From: an uncultured Muribaculaceae bacterium
GTDB taxonomy: Bacteria > Bacteroidota > Bacteroidia > Bacteroidales > Muribaculaceae
Assembly (NCBI GenBank): GCA_910587075.1
Contig: CAJUKE010000006.1
Coordinates: forward strand, 1 to 64,000
DNA: 64,000 bases
Direction: 5' to 3'
A program made the translations under genes and the position numbers. Positions 15,159 through 23,203 of this stretch are shown here, piece after piece (the stretch's first letter is position 1; each line of letters opens with the position of its first letter). The notes under the pieces were generated by a model, which saw nothing but the letters and a program-made list of their open reading frames with translations, was not told the DNA's origin and ran no database searches.

Positions 15159-16685
15159 TTATTTGCCCGAATGAACGGGGCGCAGAAGGTCGTTGACGGT
15201 CTTTACCGGGTTGAAAGTGGCGATAGGCACTTCGACGAAGGCTGTCAACCAGTCGCTCATCGCGCCGTTCCAGAGGCCGGGCAGCTCAAGCGCCTTGAGC
15301 GAGCGGCCGTGAAGCGACTTCGAGGAGATGAAGCCCGTTTCGTGGTCGACGTACGAGGGAAGGTCGTATTTGCCACCATTGTAGTCGCGCACATAGCACA
15401 CGAGGTCAACCGGGTTGAAGTGGGTAGCCTTGGCCATCATATCGCGGTTCTCTTCCTTGGAGAGGTCGATCTGGGAGCTTTCGAGAATCTGCAGCGAACG
15501 TGAACCGTCAGCGTCGCGGGTGATGTACGGACCGCCGCCGGGTTCCCCCTCGTTGCGCACCATGCCGCATACGCGCATCGGACGGTCGAGTTTCGAGCGG
15601 AGATAGTCGGCGAGCTCCTCACCCTTGAGCGCGTCGAGTTCGGGAGCGTCGAATGAGAACTTGGAGCGGAGGAAGCCGCAGATCTCATTCAGGTCGCCGT
15701 CGGAGAACGAACGCGAATCGATCAGACCCACATACGCCGCGGCCTTGTCGTGGAGCTCCATGAGGTAGCCGGCGATGACTTTCTTGTATTGCAGGGTGGC
15801 AGCACGCTGGTTGTCGGGCACAACGTTGTCGATGTTCTTGATGAACACCACCTCGGTGCCGATTTCGTTGAGGTTCTGGATCAGCGCTCCGTGGCCGCCG
15901 GGTCGGAACACGAGCTGGCCATCCTCGCGGAAGGGGGTGTTGTCCTCGTTAACGGCCACGGTGTCGGTTGACGCTTTCTGCTCCGACATATCGACATGGA
16001 TTTTGACACCCATGCGGCTCTCGATCGCGGGCACGGCCTCGGCGAGCTTTTTCTCGAATCCGGCGCGGTGCGAGCCGGAGACGGTGAGGTGCATATTCAC
16101 GGCGCCATCGGCCTGACGGGCCGACTGCGCGCCCTCCATAAGCTGCTCCTCAACCGGGGTGCGGGTGCCTTCGGCAGCGTGGTGGAAGGTGAGCAGGCCC
16201 TTCGGGAGGTTGCCGTAGTTGAGCCCTTCCTCCTTGATGATTGCCGCTATCACCTCCTTCTGTTTCCCTTCGGCGAGGAGCTGGTCGACCGATTTGCCGT
16301 GGAGACGCTCGCAAGCCGCGTTGAGTTCGCCGAAGAAAGCGACGTCGTGAATCCCTTTCAGCAGTTTGTCGACATCAGAACCTTCGGCGGCGCGCTCGTC
16401 GGCGGAATCAACGAAGGCGAAGAGCGCCTTGAACATACGCGAAGCGGCGCCGGAAGCGGGCACGAACTTGGTGACGGTGCCCCCGTCGGCGAGGAACTTG
16501 TCCCAGCGGGCCACGGCGGCTTTCTCGCCTTCGGCGTCGAGCACCGTTATCCCCTCGCCCGGGCGGGCGGAGTCATATATTTTCAGATACGGGAATCCCG
16601 TTTTGAAACGGTTGAGCTGGCTCTCAAGCTGAGCCTCGGAAATTCCTCTCTTTTTCAGCAGTTCTTTGTCGTCGGTAGTTAACAT
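15159..16685 (-). CDS. DUF4301 family protein
   Basis: 508 residues from the ATG at 16685 (MLTTDDKELLKKRGISEAQL); an upstream extension in frame is arginine-rich and reads into the TPR gene, so I rejected it. Matches the Bacteroidota DUF4301 family as I know it. A soluble protein with a sugar-phosphate-nucleotidyltransferase-like flavour: FVPASGAASRMFKALFAF near residues 69-86, LPKGLLTFHH, FRPGGHGALIQNLNEI, and VCGMVRNEGEPGGGPYIT. The activity is not established to my knowledge; nucleotidyl- or phosphotransfer is only an inference. It follows the TPR gene by 47 bases and ends in a strong terminator. Confidence 0.8.
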   Translation of the reverse strand: MLTTDDKELLKKRGISEAQLESQLNRFKTGFPYLKIYDSARPGEGITVLDAEGEKAAVARWDKFLADGGTVTKFVPASGAASRMFKALFAFVDSADERAAEGSDVDKLLKGIHDVAFFGELNAACERLHGKSVDQLLAEGKQKEVIAAIIKEEGLNYGNLPKGLLTFHHAAEGTRTPVEEQLMEGAQSARQADGAVNMHLTVSGSHRAGFEKKLAEAVPAIESRMGVKIHVDMSEQKASTDTVAVNEDNTPFREDGQLVFRPGGHGALIQNLNEIGTEVVFIKNIDNVVPDNQRAATLQYKKVIAGYLMELHDKAAAYVGLIDSRSFSDGDLNEICGFLRSKFSFDAPELDALKGEELADYLRSKLDRPMRVCGMVRNEGEPGGGPYITRDADGSRSLQILESSQIDLSKEENRDMMAKATHFNPVDLVCYVRDYNGGKYDLPSYVDHETGFISSKSLHGRSLKALELPGLWNGAMSDWLTAFVEVPIATFNPVKTVNDLLRPVHSGK

Positions 16686-16732
16686 GGTGTTTAGTAGGTT
16701 TGTATGTTTGTTGTGTAATATATTCTGTTTGT

Positions 16733-18802
16733 TCACCTGCGGGCCTTCATCCGTTTTAACAGATTGTAGGACGGCACCACGCCGAGCTCTCCCGCCTTTG
16801 ACAGGTCGGCGGAGCCGCGCTCGCTGTTGCCGAGCTGGAAGTATACGCAGCCGCGGTTGTAGTAAGCCTCGCCGAAATCGGGTTTCAGGGCTATGGCGTC
16901 GTTGAAGCACGCCAGTGCCGAAGTATAGTCGCCCACCGAAGCCAGGGCCACGCCTTTATTATAGGCCGGATATGGGGACTCAGGAGAGAGTTTCGCCGCA
17001 GCGTCGAAGTCGGCAAGCATTTCGCGGAGCTCAGCCCGGGTGTCGGCCGGAGTTCCGGCGGGATGGCTGTCGTTCCCGGAGACGCCCGACTGGCGCATAT
17101 TGAACCGGGCGATGCCTTGCGCGAAGTACGCGAGCGCGAAATCCGGCAGCATCGCGATGGCGCTTGTGAGGTCGGCTATTTCCTGTTGGTAGTCGCGCAC
17201 GGTGTGGTAGTCCATCGCCCTGGCGAAATAGTCGATGGCCCTCGGCTGGTTGGACGCCATATATTTCGTGGCGCGCTCAATCGATCGGAAATGGCGCGAA
17301 GCTGTTTCCGCGTCGGTTGCCGGCGCGTTGGGTAGCAGCTGCAAAGCCGCGGGGAGCACGCGGGTGTCGTTGATTTGTTCTATTTCCCGCATATATGCGG
17401 TGCTCTGGCGCAGTTCGGTCGGAGCGGAATAGAAACTGAGGGCGAACATCGGCTCGGTTTCAATGCGGCCGTCGCGGTCCTGCACGCGGCCTCGGATGCT
17501 CTTGTTGTTGAATTCCCGGTCGAGGTCGATGTCGCTGTCGCCCTTTCTTAAGGCGGCGAACCTGCGGCTCACAGCCTCGTCGGAAAAGTCTGGCGCGGGG
17601 GCCTGGGCGCCCCCGGGTTTCCCGGACGCCGGCTCGATACCCGCAGCCTCCTGGGGCGCTTGCGCCACAAGCGTTTTCGCTAAGGCGAGGGCGCGGTTGT
17701 AGTCGCGCTCGGCCTGGGCCATCTTGCCGCGCTGCCTCAGTATGTCGCTGCGCAGGTAAAGCGGTTCTGGAATTTCCGGCATGCCGTCGACGAGCCTGTC
17801 GATGTCGGCAATCGCCTTGTCGAAATCATGCTTGTCGCGGTAAAGCAGGGCGCGGTTGTAAAGAGCGCGGTAATCGTCGGGGTCAGCATCTATGACGCGT
17901 GTGAAATCCTCGATGGCGCGGTCATTGTCGCGCGACTCCATACGCAGGAGGCCGCGGTTATAGATCGCGGCCATATTCATCGGGTCGAGGGTGACGGCGT
18001 AGTCATAGTCGGCCATCGCGCCTCCGAAATCGTCGAGATGGTATCTCAGGTAGGCGCGGTTCACATACAACCCGGCCTCGCGCGGGAGCAGCCTTATGGC
18101 CTCCGTCATATCCGCCTCAGCCGCCTCGGGGTCGTTCTGCCTGATGGCGGCGCGGAGTATGTACGCGTTGGCGGCGTTTTTGTTGAGCTGGAGCGCCTTT
18201 TCAATATCCGCTGTGGCTCCGGCAGTGTCGGAGAGCTGTTCGAGCCTGAGTCGCGCACGACCGATGTATCCGTTGTCAAATCCCGGATATGCCGCGAGCA
18301 GCGTGGCGAAAGTGGCGTCGGCGCTGTCGGCCAGCTCAAGGTCCTGTTGGGCGAGCGCCTTGTTGAACAGGATGGCGCGGCTTCGAGGCGCGAGGGCGAG
18401 CGCCTTGTCGTAATCCTCGATCGCTCCGCGCACTTGGCCCTGGTTCTGCCGGGCCACGCCCCTCACCTCGTATGCGTCCGCTATGAACGGATTCCTCTCG
18501 ATGGCGTCGGCGGCATCAGCTTCGGCTCCTCTGTAGTCTTCGAGATTCAGCTTTGCGATAGCTCGGAAAAAATAGGGCTGGGCGAGGTATGGCTTTGCCT
18601 GGATCGCGCGGTTGAAATACTGGATCGAGAGCACATAATCCTCGAAATAGAGGGCGTTCTGCCCCACCCGGACCATCTGCTCAGCGTTCACCTGGGCGTC
18701 CGCAGGCATAGCCGCGCCCAAAAACAAGGACGTGGCGCAAAGGGTTTTGGCCAGTAACCGGGTCGTTTCCCGGCCGACGCGGCGCTTGTAGGTGTTAAAC
18801 AT
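16733..18802 (-). CDS. Secreted tetratricopeptide-repeat protein
   Basis: 689 residues. A signal peptide (about 1-36, ending ADAQ) is followed by about ten TPR units in two blocks (about 40-400 and 520-680), for example IQYFNRAIQAKPYLAQPYFF and LACFNDAIALKPDFGEAYYN. The low-complexity linker (about 395-430) and the less repetitive middle lack a named domain. It is probably a periplasmic or outer-membrane-associated scaffold. Its promoter (18807-18838) lies so close that the transcript should begin at or within a base or two of the ATG, so translation may be leaderless. DUF4301 follows in the same operon. Confidence 0.85.
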   Translation of the reverse strand: MFNTYKRRVGRETTRLLAKTLCATSLFLGAAMPADAQVNAEQMVRVGQNALYFEDYVLSIQYFNRAIQAKPYLAQPYFFRAIAKLNLEDYRGAEADAADAIERNPFIADAYEVRGVARQNQGQVRGAIEDYDKALALAPRSRAILFNKALAQQDLELADSADATFATLLAAYPGFDNGYIGRARLRLEQLSDTAGATADIEKALQLNKNAANAYILRAAIRQNDPEAAEADMTEAIRLLPREAGLYVNRAYLRYHLDDFGGAMADYDYAVTLDPMNMAAIYNRGLLRMESRDNDRAIEDFTRVIDADPDDYRALYNRALLYRDKHDFDKAIADIDRLVDGMPEIPEPLYLRSDILRQRGKMAQAERDYNRALALAKTLVAQAPQEAAGIEPASGKPGGAQAPAPDFSDEAVSRRFAALRKGDSDIDLDREFNNKSIRGRVQDRDGRIETEPMFALSFYSAPTELRQSTAYMREIEQINDTRVLPAALQLLPNAPATDAETASRHFRSIERATKYMASNQPRAIDYFARAMDYHTVRDYQQEIADLTSAIAMLPDFALAYFAQGIARFNMRQSGVSGNDSHPAGTPADTRAELREMLADFDAAAKLSPESPYPAYNKGVALASVGDYTSALACFNDAIALKPDFGEAYYNRGCVYFQLGNSERGSADLSKAGELGVVPSYNLLKRMKARR

Positions 18803-18806
18803 ACCA

Positions 18807-18838
18807 CAAATTTAAGAAATCCGCCCAATCTGTGCAAA
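18807..18838 (-). promoter_or_regulatory. Consensus promoter abutting the TPR gene start codon
   Basis: Minus strand TTTG (18838-18835), 20 bases, TAAATTTG (18814-18807). The ATG occupies 18802-18800, four bases after the box. Confidence 0.7.
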
Positions 18839-18873
18839 TCCGAATGCTGATTGGTACTAACTCCACGATAAAA

Positions 18874-18924
18874 GGCTTTAACGCACTGCGAAAGTACGGT
18901 AAAGCCCCTTTTTGCGGAAAAGAC
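18874..18924 (-). repeat. 50-base repeat, copy 1, with terminator hairpin
   Basis: About 50 bases shared with 19550-19599 at roughly 80% by eye. In this copy GGCTTTA (18874-18880) and TAAAGCC (18900-18906) form a stem followed on the minus strand by TTTTATCG, so it can end the membrane-protein gene at 18938-19156. Confidence 0.6.
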
Positions 18925-18937
18925 GGTAATTCGGCAG

Positions 18938-19156
18938 TTAATGACTGCCGAATTTAATGCCATTCTTTATTCGGCGGCGATAAATCATAAAGTTATCGAA
19001 GCACAGGTACGTAAGTAGTATTATACCGGCCAATTCAAACCACGCCATTCCTGATTTGGGTTCAATTAAGACGCCCCAAATTCTTGCGATTATGCTGATG
19101 ATGCCGATAACTAATAGAGTTGCGGAGATATTACGTTTTACTCGATTGCTTACCAT
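18938..19156 (-). CDS. Small two-helix membrane protein
   Basis: 72 residues. Basic N-terminus (MVSNRVKRN), two membrane helices (about 9-29 and 37-57), then a basic tail (YRRRIKNGIKFGSH). No family recognised. It lies in the AT-richer accessory patch beside a second membrane microprotein of similar design (19601-19936); each has the same 50-base repeat just downstream or overlapping, which suggests the pair arrived or spread with that repeat. Confidence 0.6.
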   Translation of the reverse strand: MVSNRVKRNISATLLVIGIISIIARIWGVLIEPKSGMAWFELAGIILLTYLCFDNFMIYRRRIKNGIKFGSH

Positions 19157-19332
19157 AGTTTTAATGTATTATTGTGACTCTTGCAAGTTGGTCGTCAGCT
19201 CTGTTACCATATTGCGAAGTTACAAATTTTCGGAGAATTAAAAGAAATAACCGTAGGATTTCGAGGCTCGGTAGCAGTTCGGCAAGTGTGAGCGGCGTTA
19301 TCTCGAAAAGTATTTTTTCTTTTTCGGAGCAG

Positions 19333-19578
19333 TTAGCCGTCGGTGTTTTGCTTGCCTATAACTTTGGTGCCCGTCCAATGGAGTAAGCAAAGGGTCTTCA
19401 CCTCGTCGGGGGTGAAATTTTGAGCGAGCAGTTGATAAAAATAGCGAAACTGTTTATCGGAGAGTTCGTGCCACCCCTGCGGCACGATGAAATTTATTGA
19501 GATTGACGAACTGAGTTTCGTATCGCTAAAGGTTGTCTGCTTAGAAAAGGGCTTTAACGCACTGAGAAAGTACTGTAA
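19333..19578 (-). pseudogene. Start-less fragment of a Bacteroidales hypothetical gene
   Basis: The minus-strand frame from about 19578 to a TAA at 19335-19333 reads SKQTTFSDTKLSSSISINF and then WHELSDKQFRYFYQLLAQNF and TPDEVKTLCLLHWTG. This resembles the start of a hypothetical protein common in Bacteroidales accessory regions, whose full-length relatives are about twice as long. There is no ATG, an in-frame stop lies just upstream, and the C-terminus is short, so I read it as a remnant. Its 5' part lies inside repeat copy 2. Confidence 0.5.
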
Positions 19579-19599
19579 TGTCCTCTATGCGGAAAAGAC
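19550..19599 (-). repeat. 50-base repeat, copy 2
   Basis: Related to 18874-18924, but the TAAAGCC arm has decayed (TGTAATGTCC), so the hairpin of copy 1 cannot form here. It sits directly after the stop of the gene at 19601-19936. Confidence 0.65.
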
Positions 19600-19600
19600 A

Positions 19601-19936
19601 TCAGTTGAATCTGATAATCAGATAAATCAAAAAAATTATTAACGGAGAGAAGCCGTATGGGTAGGCCCATAAACTTGTTGTATTCTTGTATTTACGCGAC
19701 CATGTTTTTAATTTGACTTTCTTTTTGGGAAGAACTACATAGGTTAGGCAATATAAAATAAAATACCAGCATAAAAAAATTAGAATGAAAACAAACTCGC
19801 TCAGTCCTTTTGGGAGTAATGGCATACCCCAAAAAACTGAAAACATACAAATTGGGTAAGCAATAAGCGAACGACCGTTCATGCGATAATTGAGAACGGT
19901 TTCACCTTTTGTGTATAGATAATGAAGAATGTTCAT
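19601..19936 (-). CDS. Small three-helix membrane protein
   Basis: 111 residues from the ATG at 19936 (MNILHYLYTKGETVLNYRMN); the longer upstream frame is arginine- and proline-rich and unlikely. Three hydrophobic segments (about 22-40, 47-67 and 92-110) are separated by a basic loop (LPKKKVKLKTWSRKYKN). No family recognised. AT-rich codon use compared with core genes suggests recent acquisition. Confidence 0.6.
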   Translation of the reverse strand: MNILHYLYTKGETVLNYRMNGRSLIAYPICMFSVFWGMPLLPKGLSEFVFILIFLCWYFILYCLTYVVLPKKKVKLKTWSRKYKNTTSLWAYPYGFSPLIIFLIYLIIRFN

Positions 19937-20133
19937 ACGCAAAGTTACCTTTTTCAGCGAGATAAGCAAATATGGCCTGTGGTTCAGTCGTCGCTTGCGT
20001 GGAGGCTTATGTCGGCGATGGGTATGTTCAAAAGAAGTTGCCGGAGGCTTCTTTGCGGTTGCGGAACGTCGGGGGCGCGAACTATTGAACGATCCGACTC
20101 TGACTGAAAGCGGCACATCAGACAGTTGATGTC

Positions 20134-20162
20134 TTGTTGTTTTAGACTTTTTATTAATTTTG
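20134..20162 (+). promoter_or_regulatory. Promoter of the DUF5700 gene
   Basis: TTG (20134-20136), 18 bases, TAATTTTG (20155-20162). Predicted start near 20168, with a 5' leader of about 56 bases. Confidence 0.6.
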
Positions 20163-20223
20163 CATTGTATTTGTCGCTATTCCCACATAACGCGTCACAT
20201 AAACCAAGTCATCTACAAAGCCG

Positions 20224-21348
20224 ATGCGAAAAATATTGTTCATCTTAATCACAGCGTGCTTATTCGGCGCTGTGGCAGAAGCTAAAGCACCATCAAATTT
20301 CGCGGTGGATGTAACCTCCGCGAAATTATATCTCGATATGGCGAACAACGCGTATAACGGCCAAATGCCGTCAGATGCTGAGTGGGAATCCCTGTTCGCA
20401 TCAAACGCGTATAGTGCCTTGTTTGACAAAGTCAACTGGGATAAGCAAGAGTTCCAAGGTAATGTGCGTAAGGCATTTGAGATAGCCTACGACCCTTCAA
20501 AAGTCTCAATTCGCGACAGTATCTCATCGACCCTAAATGACATTGAACTTGCTGAACTTGATACTGAACTGCCACTATTCGTTTCCACTGCTCTGAGCAT
20601 TAAAAATAATCTCGGCAAGTACACTTCTATTGTCAATGAAATGGATATAGATAATGTCATTGACAATGCCAACACGCTTGCTATGTCGCTTCTGCCGAAC
20701 AATGGCAACGGCATAACTCCGGAACCTTGCCCAATTTACTTCATTGTATGGGATTTGGAATGTCGGGCTCTCGGAGACGCCATATTCCTTGATATAAACA
20801 CGTTCTTCAATGGCGGAATTCAGGCGGCAACCGAAGCGCTTGCTCATGAAATGCACCATTTCTATCTGATGCCGGTATTTAGTATCGTCTATAAAGAAGA
20901 TATTATTGATGGCGCGCTTCTCGCCCTTGTGCATAATATGCGAGAGGGAGTGGCTGACATACTCAATAAAAAGAAGATGCCGCTCGAATCCCTTGCCCCA
21001 TACGGGGATAAGATGCTCGCGGCCTATAATGCTGATTATGCCGCTACGCCACAGACTTTGGCACAGCTCGATGCCGTTACTTGTGATTTTCTTGATGGAA
21101 AATTTGACATGGAACAATATTTCCAAAAAGCGTTTGAATGTGCGCGTTACGAAGGCCACACGACAGGTGACTACATGGTATTTCTTATTAGAGACCAATT
21201 GGGTATAGATGCTGTAATTGAAAGCGTTGGAAATGTGGAGGCATTTGTTGAAAATTACAACAAGGCGGCTGAAAAGGCCGGGACTTATAAATTTTCTGAC
21301 CGATTCACCCAACACATTCACAATATTTGCGCCCCGGCAAAACGATAA
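20224..21348 (+). CDS. Secreted DUF5700-type putative zinc metallopeptidase
   Basis: 374 residues. Signal peptide about 1-20 (MRKILFILITACLFGAVAEA). The motif HEMHH (208-212, in ALAHEMHHFYL) is an HExxH zinc site, and a downstream REGVADIL (E241) can give the third ligand as in gluzincins. These features match the DUF5700 putative Zn-dependent protease family. It is likely periplasmic or secreted; the substrate is unknown. It stands alone with its own promoter in the accessory patch, and its AT-richer composition suggests transfer. Confidence 0.75.
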   Translation: MRKILFILITACLFGAVAEAKAPSNFAVDVTSAKLYLDMANNAYNGQMPSDAEWESLFASNAYSALFDKVNWDKQEFQGNVRKAFEIAYDPSKVSIRDSISSTLNDIELAELDTELPLFVSTALSIKNNLGKYTSIVNEMDIDNVIDNANTLAMSLLPNNGNGITPEPCPIYFIVWDLECRALGDAIFLDINTFFNGGIQAATEALAHEMHHFYLMPVFSIVYKEDIIDGALLALVHNMREGVADILNKKKMPLESLAPYGDKMLAAYNADYAATPQTLAQLDAVTCDFLDGKFDMEQYFQKAFECARYEGHTTGDYMVFLIRDQLGIDAVIESVGNVEAFVENYNKAAEKAGTYKFSDRFTQHIHNICAPAKR

Positions 21349-21466
21349 TTGCGTTTCTTTTTCCGTGTAGAGGCGAATGCCTGTCAACTTTTGCTCTGTC
21401 AAAGTTAGGCCAGCTCGCTGTCCGCAAAGCAGGGCGGGGTTTTCGCATAGCTCGGTTCGCGCTCCA

Positions 21467-21498
21467 TTTGTGTCAGCGGAGTTAATTTCTTAACTTCG
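21467..21498 (+). promoter_or_regulatory. Promoter of the HAD hydrolase gene
   Basis: TTTG (21467-21470), 20 bases, TAACTTCG (21491-21498), 23 bases before the ATG. Confidence 0.6.
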
Positions 21499-21521
21499 CG
21501 GCTGAAACAGGAAAGAATATT

Positions 21522-22151
21522 ATGAACGAACGTATATCGCGGTGCAAGGCCGCTCTTTTTGACCTCGACGGGGTTTTGATCGACAGCGAGACTCTCTACA
21601 CCCAGTTCTGGTCGGAGGTGGGCAAGCACCACCATCTCCCCTCCCCCACATTCGCTTATGACATCAAGGGCACCACACTGACCGAGATTCTTGAAAAGCA
21701 TTTTCCGTCGGCCGAAGTGCGGGCCGATGTCGACCGGCTGCTCCATGAGTTCGAGGACAACGTGGTTTACCCCGTGTTTCCCGGCGCCCTCGAATTTGTC
21801 GATTCACTGCGCGCTGCCGGAATCACCACTGTCATCGTCACCAGCTCCGACGACCGCAAGATGGATTTCCTTTACAACCAGCACCCCGACTTCAAGTCGC
21901 ATTTCGACGCGGTGGTTACGGCAGTCGATGTCACCCATTCCAAGCCCCACCCCGAGCCGTACCTTGTAGGCGCCGCCAAGGCGGGAGTCAAGGCCGAGGA
22001 GTGCGTGGTATTCGAAGACTCGTACCAGGGGCTCCAGGCAGGCCGTGCCGCCGGCGCTTATGTCGTGGGCCTGTCGACGACCAATCCCGCCGAGGAGGTG
22101 GCCAAGTTGGCCGATATGGTTGTGGCTTCGCTGGCCGAGCTGCTCGACTAA
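21522..22151 (+). CDS. HAD-family phosphatase (beta-phosphoglucomutase-like)
   Basis: 209 residues. Motif I DLDGVLIDSE (15-24), motif II Thr/Ser in VIVTSSDD, motif III Lys in HSKPHPEPYL, and motif IV in VFEDSYQGLQAG. A helical cap follows motif I, as in subfamily I (YcjU/beta-phosphoglucomutase-like). It probably dephosphorylates a sugar phosphate or other small metabolite; the substrate cannot be read from sequence. Single gene with its own promoter and terminator. Confidence 0.85.
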   Translation: MNERISRCKAALFDLDGVLIDSETLYTQFWSEVGKHHHLPSPTFAYDIKGTTLTEILEKHFPSAEVRADVDRLLHEFEDNVVYPVFPGALEFVDSLRAAGITTVIVTSSDDRKMDFLYNQHPDFKSHFDAVVTAVDVTHSKPHPEPYLVGAAKAGVKAEECVVFEDSYQGLQAGRAAGAYVVGLSTTNPAEEVAKLADMVVASLAELLD

Positions 22152-22185
22152 ACGAAGTTGCCGCACTTCAATACTAAGCATAATC

Positions 22186-22227
22186 AAGGGATTCCGCAAT
22201 CTGGCATCAGAAGTGGCGGAATCCCTT
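22186..22227 (+). terminator. Terminator after the HAD gene
   Basis: AAGGGATTCCGC (22186-22197) and GCGGAATCCCTT (22216-22227) form a perfect 12-base stem, followed by TGTTTC. It also faces the convergent gene ending at 22268. Confidence 0.65.
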
Positions 22228-22267
22228 TGTTTCGGGAGCTATGCGGCGAACCGCGCTGTCGCAGGCT

Positions 22268-22609
22268 TTAGCGGAACAGTCGTCGGAGCACGGGTGTCGC
22301 TACCACGGCACCGCTGAACAGCGTGGTGAGCGGAATACAGCAGATAACGCCGAGCGATGTCAGCGAGAGGTCGTTGTTGAGGAACCATACGCCCCCGCCT
22401 ATCCATCCGCCGAGCACAAGCAAGATGGCCACCGAATACATGATGTATTCCAGCCTCAGCCGCCCCCTTGACTTTTTCTCCGGCAGTGCGGCCATAACGC
22501 GGCGGCTGAACCATGGGTTTTCGGCAGGGACCCGTTTCGCGTCCTTCAATGACGACCGCAGGGCGGCGTCAATCGCGTCAATATTGTGTTTTCTGATTTC
22601 AGATTTCAT
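22268..22609 (-). CDS. Membrane protein downstream of the ECF sigma factor, possible anti-sigma
   Basis: 113 residues. A soluble N-terminal part (about 1-50, NPWFSRRVMAALPEKKSRG) and two membrane helices (about 56-76 and 83-105). Its start overlaps the end of the sigma gene by 11 bases, which signals coupled translation. Position and layout (cytosolic N-terminus plus membrane anchor) suit a small anti-sigma factor, but there is no zinc-binding ZAS motif, so the role is an inference. Confidence 0.65.
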   Translation of the reverse strand: MKSEIRKHNIDAIDAALRSSLKDAKRVPAENPWFSRRVMAALPEKKSRGRLRLEYIMYSVAILLVLGGWIGGGVWFLNNDLSLTSLGVICCIPLTTLFSGAVVATPVLRRLFR

Positions 22610-23150
22610 AATTGTCTTTTTTTAGGAATCGGGCCATATGGTCGCGGGCCCTGGAGAGGTGTGATTTGACGGTGCCCTCCGGCATTTCGGTCAGTTGGCA
22701 GATTTTTTTGATAGGCAGATCTTCGAGATAGAACAGCACGGCCACGGTGCGTTCGGTAGGCGGAAGGGAGTCCAATGCCATCCGTACGTCGTGGCGCGCG
22801 TCGCAGTCGTCGTGAGGAGTAGTGACATCAGCGGTAAGTTTGTGGGAGGCGTCATCGAGAGAATACGAGTACGAACCGGGACGGCGTCGGAAGCTCAAAT
22901 ACTCATTGATGGCTATGCGGTACAGCCAGGTTTTGAATCCCGACATACCGCGGAACGAGCGTATCCCCTGCCAGGCTTTGATGAAAGTGTCCTGCGCCAG
23001 GTCGTCGGCGAGCATCGAATCGCCGTTTGTCAGATTCAGCAGGAATCCCCTAAGAGAATCGGCATAAGCCTCCAGCAGCCGGGAAAAAGCATCCCGGTTG
23101 TCGGTGGCCATGCACTGCGCTAGCAGTTTGATCTCTTCGAGTCGGTTCAT
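22599..23150 (-). CDS. ECF-family RNA polymerase sigma factor
   Basis: 183 residues. Region 2 (DSMLADDLAQDTFIKAWQGI, FKTWLYRIAINEYLSFRRR) binds core polymerase and the -10 element; region 4 (LPPTERTVAVLFYLEDLPIK, EGTVKSHLSRARDH) is the -35-binding HTH. Group IV sigma of normal length. It is flanked by a DUF6249 membrane protein upstream (53-base gap) and a small membrane protein overlapping downstream, so it is probably a membrane-responsive regulon. Confidence 0.92.
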   Translation of the reverse strand: MNRLEEIKLLAQCMATDNRDAFSRLLEAYADSLRGFLLNLTNGDSMLADDLAQDTFIKAWQGIRSFRGMSGFKTWLYRIAINEYLSFRRRPGSYSYSLDDASHKLTADVTTPHDDCDARHDVRMALDSLPPTERTVAVLFYLEDLPIKKICQLTEMPEGTVKSHLSRARDHMARFLKKDNYEI

Positions 23151-23203
23151 TGGTCAGGAAGCTGTCGTCGGACCTGTGGCTGCGTTATCGGCGGTTAGGA
23201 AGG

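Noticed and set aside
15159..16910. N-terminal extension of the DUF4301 protein to 16910
   Set aside because: The extra 75 codons are Arg/Gly-rich, lie antiphase in the end of the TPR gene and do not resemble the family start at 16685.
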